A stretch of DNA of 64,000 bases from Petaurus breviceps papuanus. Taxonomy: Eukaryota > Chordata > Mammalia > Diprotodontia > Petauridae. This document shows positions 61,489 through 64,000 of the stretch, piece by piece (position 1 is the stretch's first letter; the number at the start of each line of letters is the position of its first letter). The notes beneath the pieces are model-generated. The model was not told where the DNA came from. It ran no database searches and worked only from the letters and a program-made list of their open reading frames with translations. The stretch is from positions 22,360,313 to 22,424,312 of the forward strand of contig JAMXIF010001194.1 in NCBI GenBank assembly GCA_028583685.1, given 5' to 3'. The translations under genes and the position numbers were made by a program.

Positions 61489-64000
61489 GTTTTTTTTGTT
61501 TGTTTTAAAATTTTTATTTATTTACTTTTAGTTTACAACTTTCAGTTCCACAAGCCTTTGAGTTCCAAATTTTCTACCCCCTCTTCTCTCCCCTATCTCC
61601 CATGGTGGCATGCAATTTGATATAGGTTCTACAAATACCTTCACATTAAACATTATCCAAGTTCTAAAGAAGGATTATAATCAATGGAATGAATGAGAAA
61701 GAAAGAACAAAACAAAAAGAGAGCAAGTAGTTTTTTTCAATCTTCGTTCAGACTCAATAAATCTTTCTCTAGATGTGGATAGTCCTTTCCATCATGAGCC
61801 TTTTGGAGTTGTCTTACAGCCTTGCATTGCTGAGAGGAGCCCAGTCTATCAAAGTTAGTCGTCACAGATAGGATATGTCTGTAATTGTGTACAATGTTTT
61901 CTTGGCTCTGCTCCTCTCAGCTTAAATCTCTCCAGGTTATTATGAAGTCTGTCTACTAATTTCTTATAATACAATAGTATTCTATTACATTAATATACCA
62001 CAGCTTGTTTAGCCATTCCCCAATTGATGGGCATCCCCTTGATTTCCAGTTCTTTGCCACCACAAAAAAGAGCTGCTATAAATATTTTTGTACATATAGG
62101 TCCTTTTCCTACTTGTATGATCTCTTTGGGATACAACCCTAGAAGTGGTATTGCTGGGTCAAAGGGTATGCACATTTTTATAGCCCTTTAAGCATAGTTC
62201 CGAATTGCTCTCCAGAATAGTTAGGTCAGTTCACAATTCGGACAATGCATTAGTGTTACAATTTCCCCACATCTCCAGCATTTATCATTTTCCTGTTTTG
62301 TCATGTTAGCCGATCTGACAGATCAGAGATGTGGTACCTCAGAGTTGTTTTGATAGGCATTTTTCTAATCAGTGATTTAGAGCATTTTTTCATATGGTTA
62401 TAGCTATCTTTGATTTCTTGTTAAAACTGCCTGTTCATATCCTTTTACCATTTATCAGCTGGGGAATGACTTGTTATATATTTCACTCAGTTCTCTCTAT
62501 ATTTTAGAAATGAGGCCTTTATCAGAGAAAGTGGTTGTAAAAATTCTTTTTCTGCTTGCCTCCTAATCCTGGTTACATTGACTTTGTTCATACAAAAACT
62601 TTTCAATTTAATGTAATCAAAATCCGTTTTGCATTTTGTAATGCTTTCTATTCCTTGTTTGGTCATAAATTCTTCCCTTTTCCATAAATCTGACAGGTTA
62701 ACTATTCCTTGCTCTTCGAGATTGCTTACAGTATCAGCCTTTATATCTAGATTGTGAACCTATTTAGACTTTATGTTGGTATATGGTATAAGATACTGGT
62801 CTATGCCCAGTTTCTGTCATACTGTTTTCTAATTTTCTCAGCAGTTATTTGTCATATAGTAATTTCTTATCCCAGAAGCTGGAGTCTTTGGGTTTATTAA
62901 ACAGTAGATTATTATCGTTATTGACTACTGTGTCTTGTGTATCTAATCTATTCCACTGGTCCACTACTCTATTCCTCAGCCAGTACCAAGTAATTTTGAT
63001 GACTGCTATTTTATAATACAGTTTAAAATCTGGTATGGCTAGGCCACTTTCTCCAGCATTTCTTTTCGTTAATTCCCTTGATATTGTGAACCTTTTGTTC
63101 TTCCATATGAATTTTGTTACTATTTTTTCTAGCTCTATAAAATAAATTTTTGGTAGATTGGTATGGCACTAAATAGGTAAATTAGGTAAAATTGTCATTT
63201 TTATTATATTAACTTGATCTAACCACCAGCAACTGATGGTTTTTCCATTTATTTTTATCTGACTTTATTTGTGTGAAAAGTGTTTTGTAATTGTGTTCAT
63301 ATAGTTACTGGGTTTGTTTTGGCAGGTAGGCTCCCAAATATTTTATGTCTACAGTAACTTTAAATGGAGTTTCTCTTTCTCTTTCTTGCTGTTGGGCTTT
63401 GTTAGAAATATATAGGAATGCCAAGGATTTATGTGGGTTTATTTTAATATCTTGCAACTTTGCTAAATTTATTTATTATCTCAAGTAGTTTTTACTTGAT
63501 TCTCTAAGTATATCATCATATCATCTTCAAAGAATGATAGCTTAGTCTCCTCTTTGCCTAATCTAATTCCTTTGATTTCTTTTTCTTCTTTTATTGCTAC
63601 AGCTAACATTTCTAGTATCAAATTGAGTAACGGGGTGATTGTGGACATCCTTGTTTCATCCCTGATTTTTTTTTTTTTTGATTTTTGGAAGGGGGGAGTG
63701 CAGAGCAATTAGGGTTAAGTGACTTGCCCAAGGTCACACAGCTAGTTTTGTGTTAAGTGTCTGAGGTCAGATTTGAACTCATCCTCCTGACTCCAGGGCT
63801 GGTACTCTATTCACTGTGCCCCCTCATCCCTGATCTTTTTGGGAATGCTTCTAGTTTATCCCCATGACATATAATACTTGCTGATGGTTTTAGATATATG
63901 CTACTTATTATTTTAAGGAAGAATCCATTTATTCCTATGCTTTCTAGTGTTTTTAATAGGAATGGGTGTTGCATTTTGTCAGAAGCTTTTTCTGCACCTA
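61489..64000 (-). mobile_element. L1 LINE, 3' part, running off the window
   Basis: Minus-strand L1 from its A tail (T run near 61490) through the 3'UTR into ORF2. The ORF2 C-terminus is clear at 61990-62175 (PFDPAIPLLGLYPKE, IAALFCGGKELE). The reverse-transcriptase region is at about 63481-63660, with [20 protein letters not shown] then DMMIYLEN, the FADD box carrying Glu in place of Ala. Several stops and shifts break the frame. A SINE interrupts it at 63667-63823. The 5' part lies beyond 64000. Confidence 0.9.
63667..63823 (-). repeat. Type A SINE inside L1 ORF2
   Basis: Reverse-strand copy (AGGGTTAAGTGACTTGCCCA, TTTGAACTCATCCTCCTGAC, ATTCACTGTGCC). Flanked by exact TCATCCCTGAT (63656-63666, 63824-63834). 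It splits the L1 reverse-transcriptase region. Confidence 0.92.

Overview
This window is marsupial nuclear DNA. It carries two intron-rich vertebrate genes in an AT-rich background full of marsupial interspersed repeats: tRNA-headed SINEs (including a dimeric form), MIR/CORE-SINE relatives, L1, a half-L1, RTE, L2, CR1/L3, hAT miniature elements and a solo retroviral LTR. The SINE subfamilies look Australidelphian (the group with most Australian marsupials). Species cannot be fixed from the sequence.

Left part, minus strand, about 1 to 32,825: the 5' half of DIDO1 (death inducer-obliterator 1). Five coding exons lie between 8,178 and 12,461. Together they encode an acidic/basic N-terminal region and a PHD finger. 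Reading past the last donor into the intron gives the short DIDO1 isoform, whose stop is in the window. The exons of the long isoforms (TFIIS-like and SPOC domains) must lie left of position 1. Two GC-rich non-coding first exons with good donors lie at about 29.7-29.9 kb and 32.7-32.8 kb, and a candidate 5'UTR exon lies at 24.9 kb.

Middle, 32.8-41.6 kb: intergenic spacer between the divergent genes. It holds layered repeats, including an RTE LINE fragment, two palindromic hAT miniature elements and a solo LTR inside an older repeat.

Right part, plus strand, 41.6-58.5 kb: GID8 (TWA1), complete. It has a CpG-island promoter with an exact TCTCGCGAGA element, a non-coding exon 1, four coding exons giving 228 residues, and a 3'UTR with two polyadenylation signals. 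Its 9.8-kb intron 4 holds antisense processed retrocopies of RPL6 and DEK. The DEK copy is split by a truncated L1 tail and by a half-L1 (ORF1-only) element with intact target-site duplications, and that element in turn carries three SINEs. From 58.5 kb to the end is intergenic: AT-rich sequence, a dimeric SINE, and a minus-strand L1 with ORF2 remnants that runs off the window.

The order DIDO1(-)/GID8(+) is the conserved vertebrate arrangement (human 20q13.33), which supports both gene calls. GID8 is a subunit of the CTLH E3 ubiquitin ligase and DIDO1 is a chromatin reader; nothing here ties them into one pathway. I found no undescribed multi-gene system. The most interesting observations are the marsupial DIDO1 N-terminus, the alternative promoters, the half-L1 nest and the recurring dimeric SINE.
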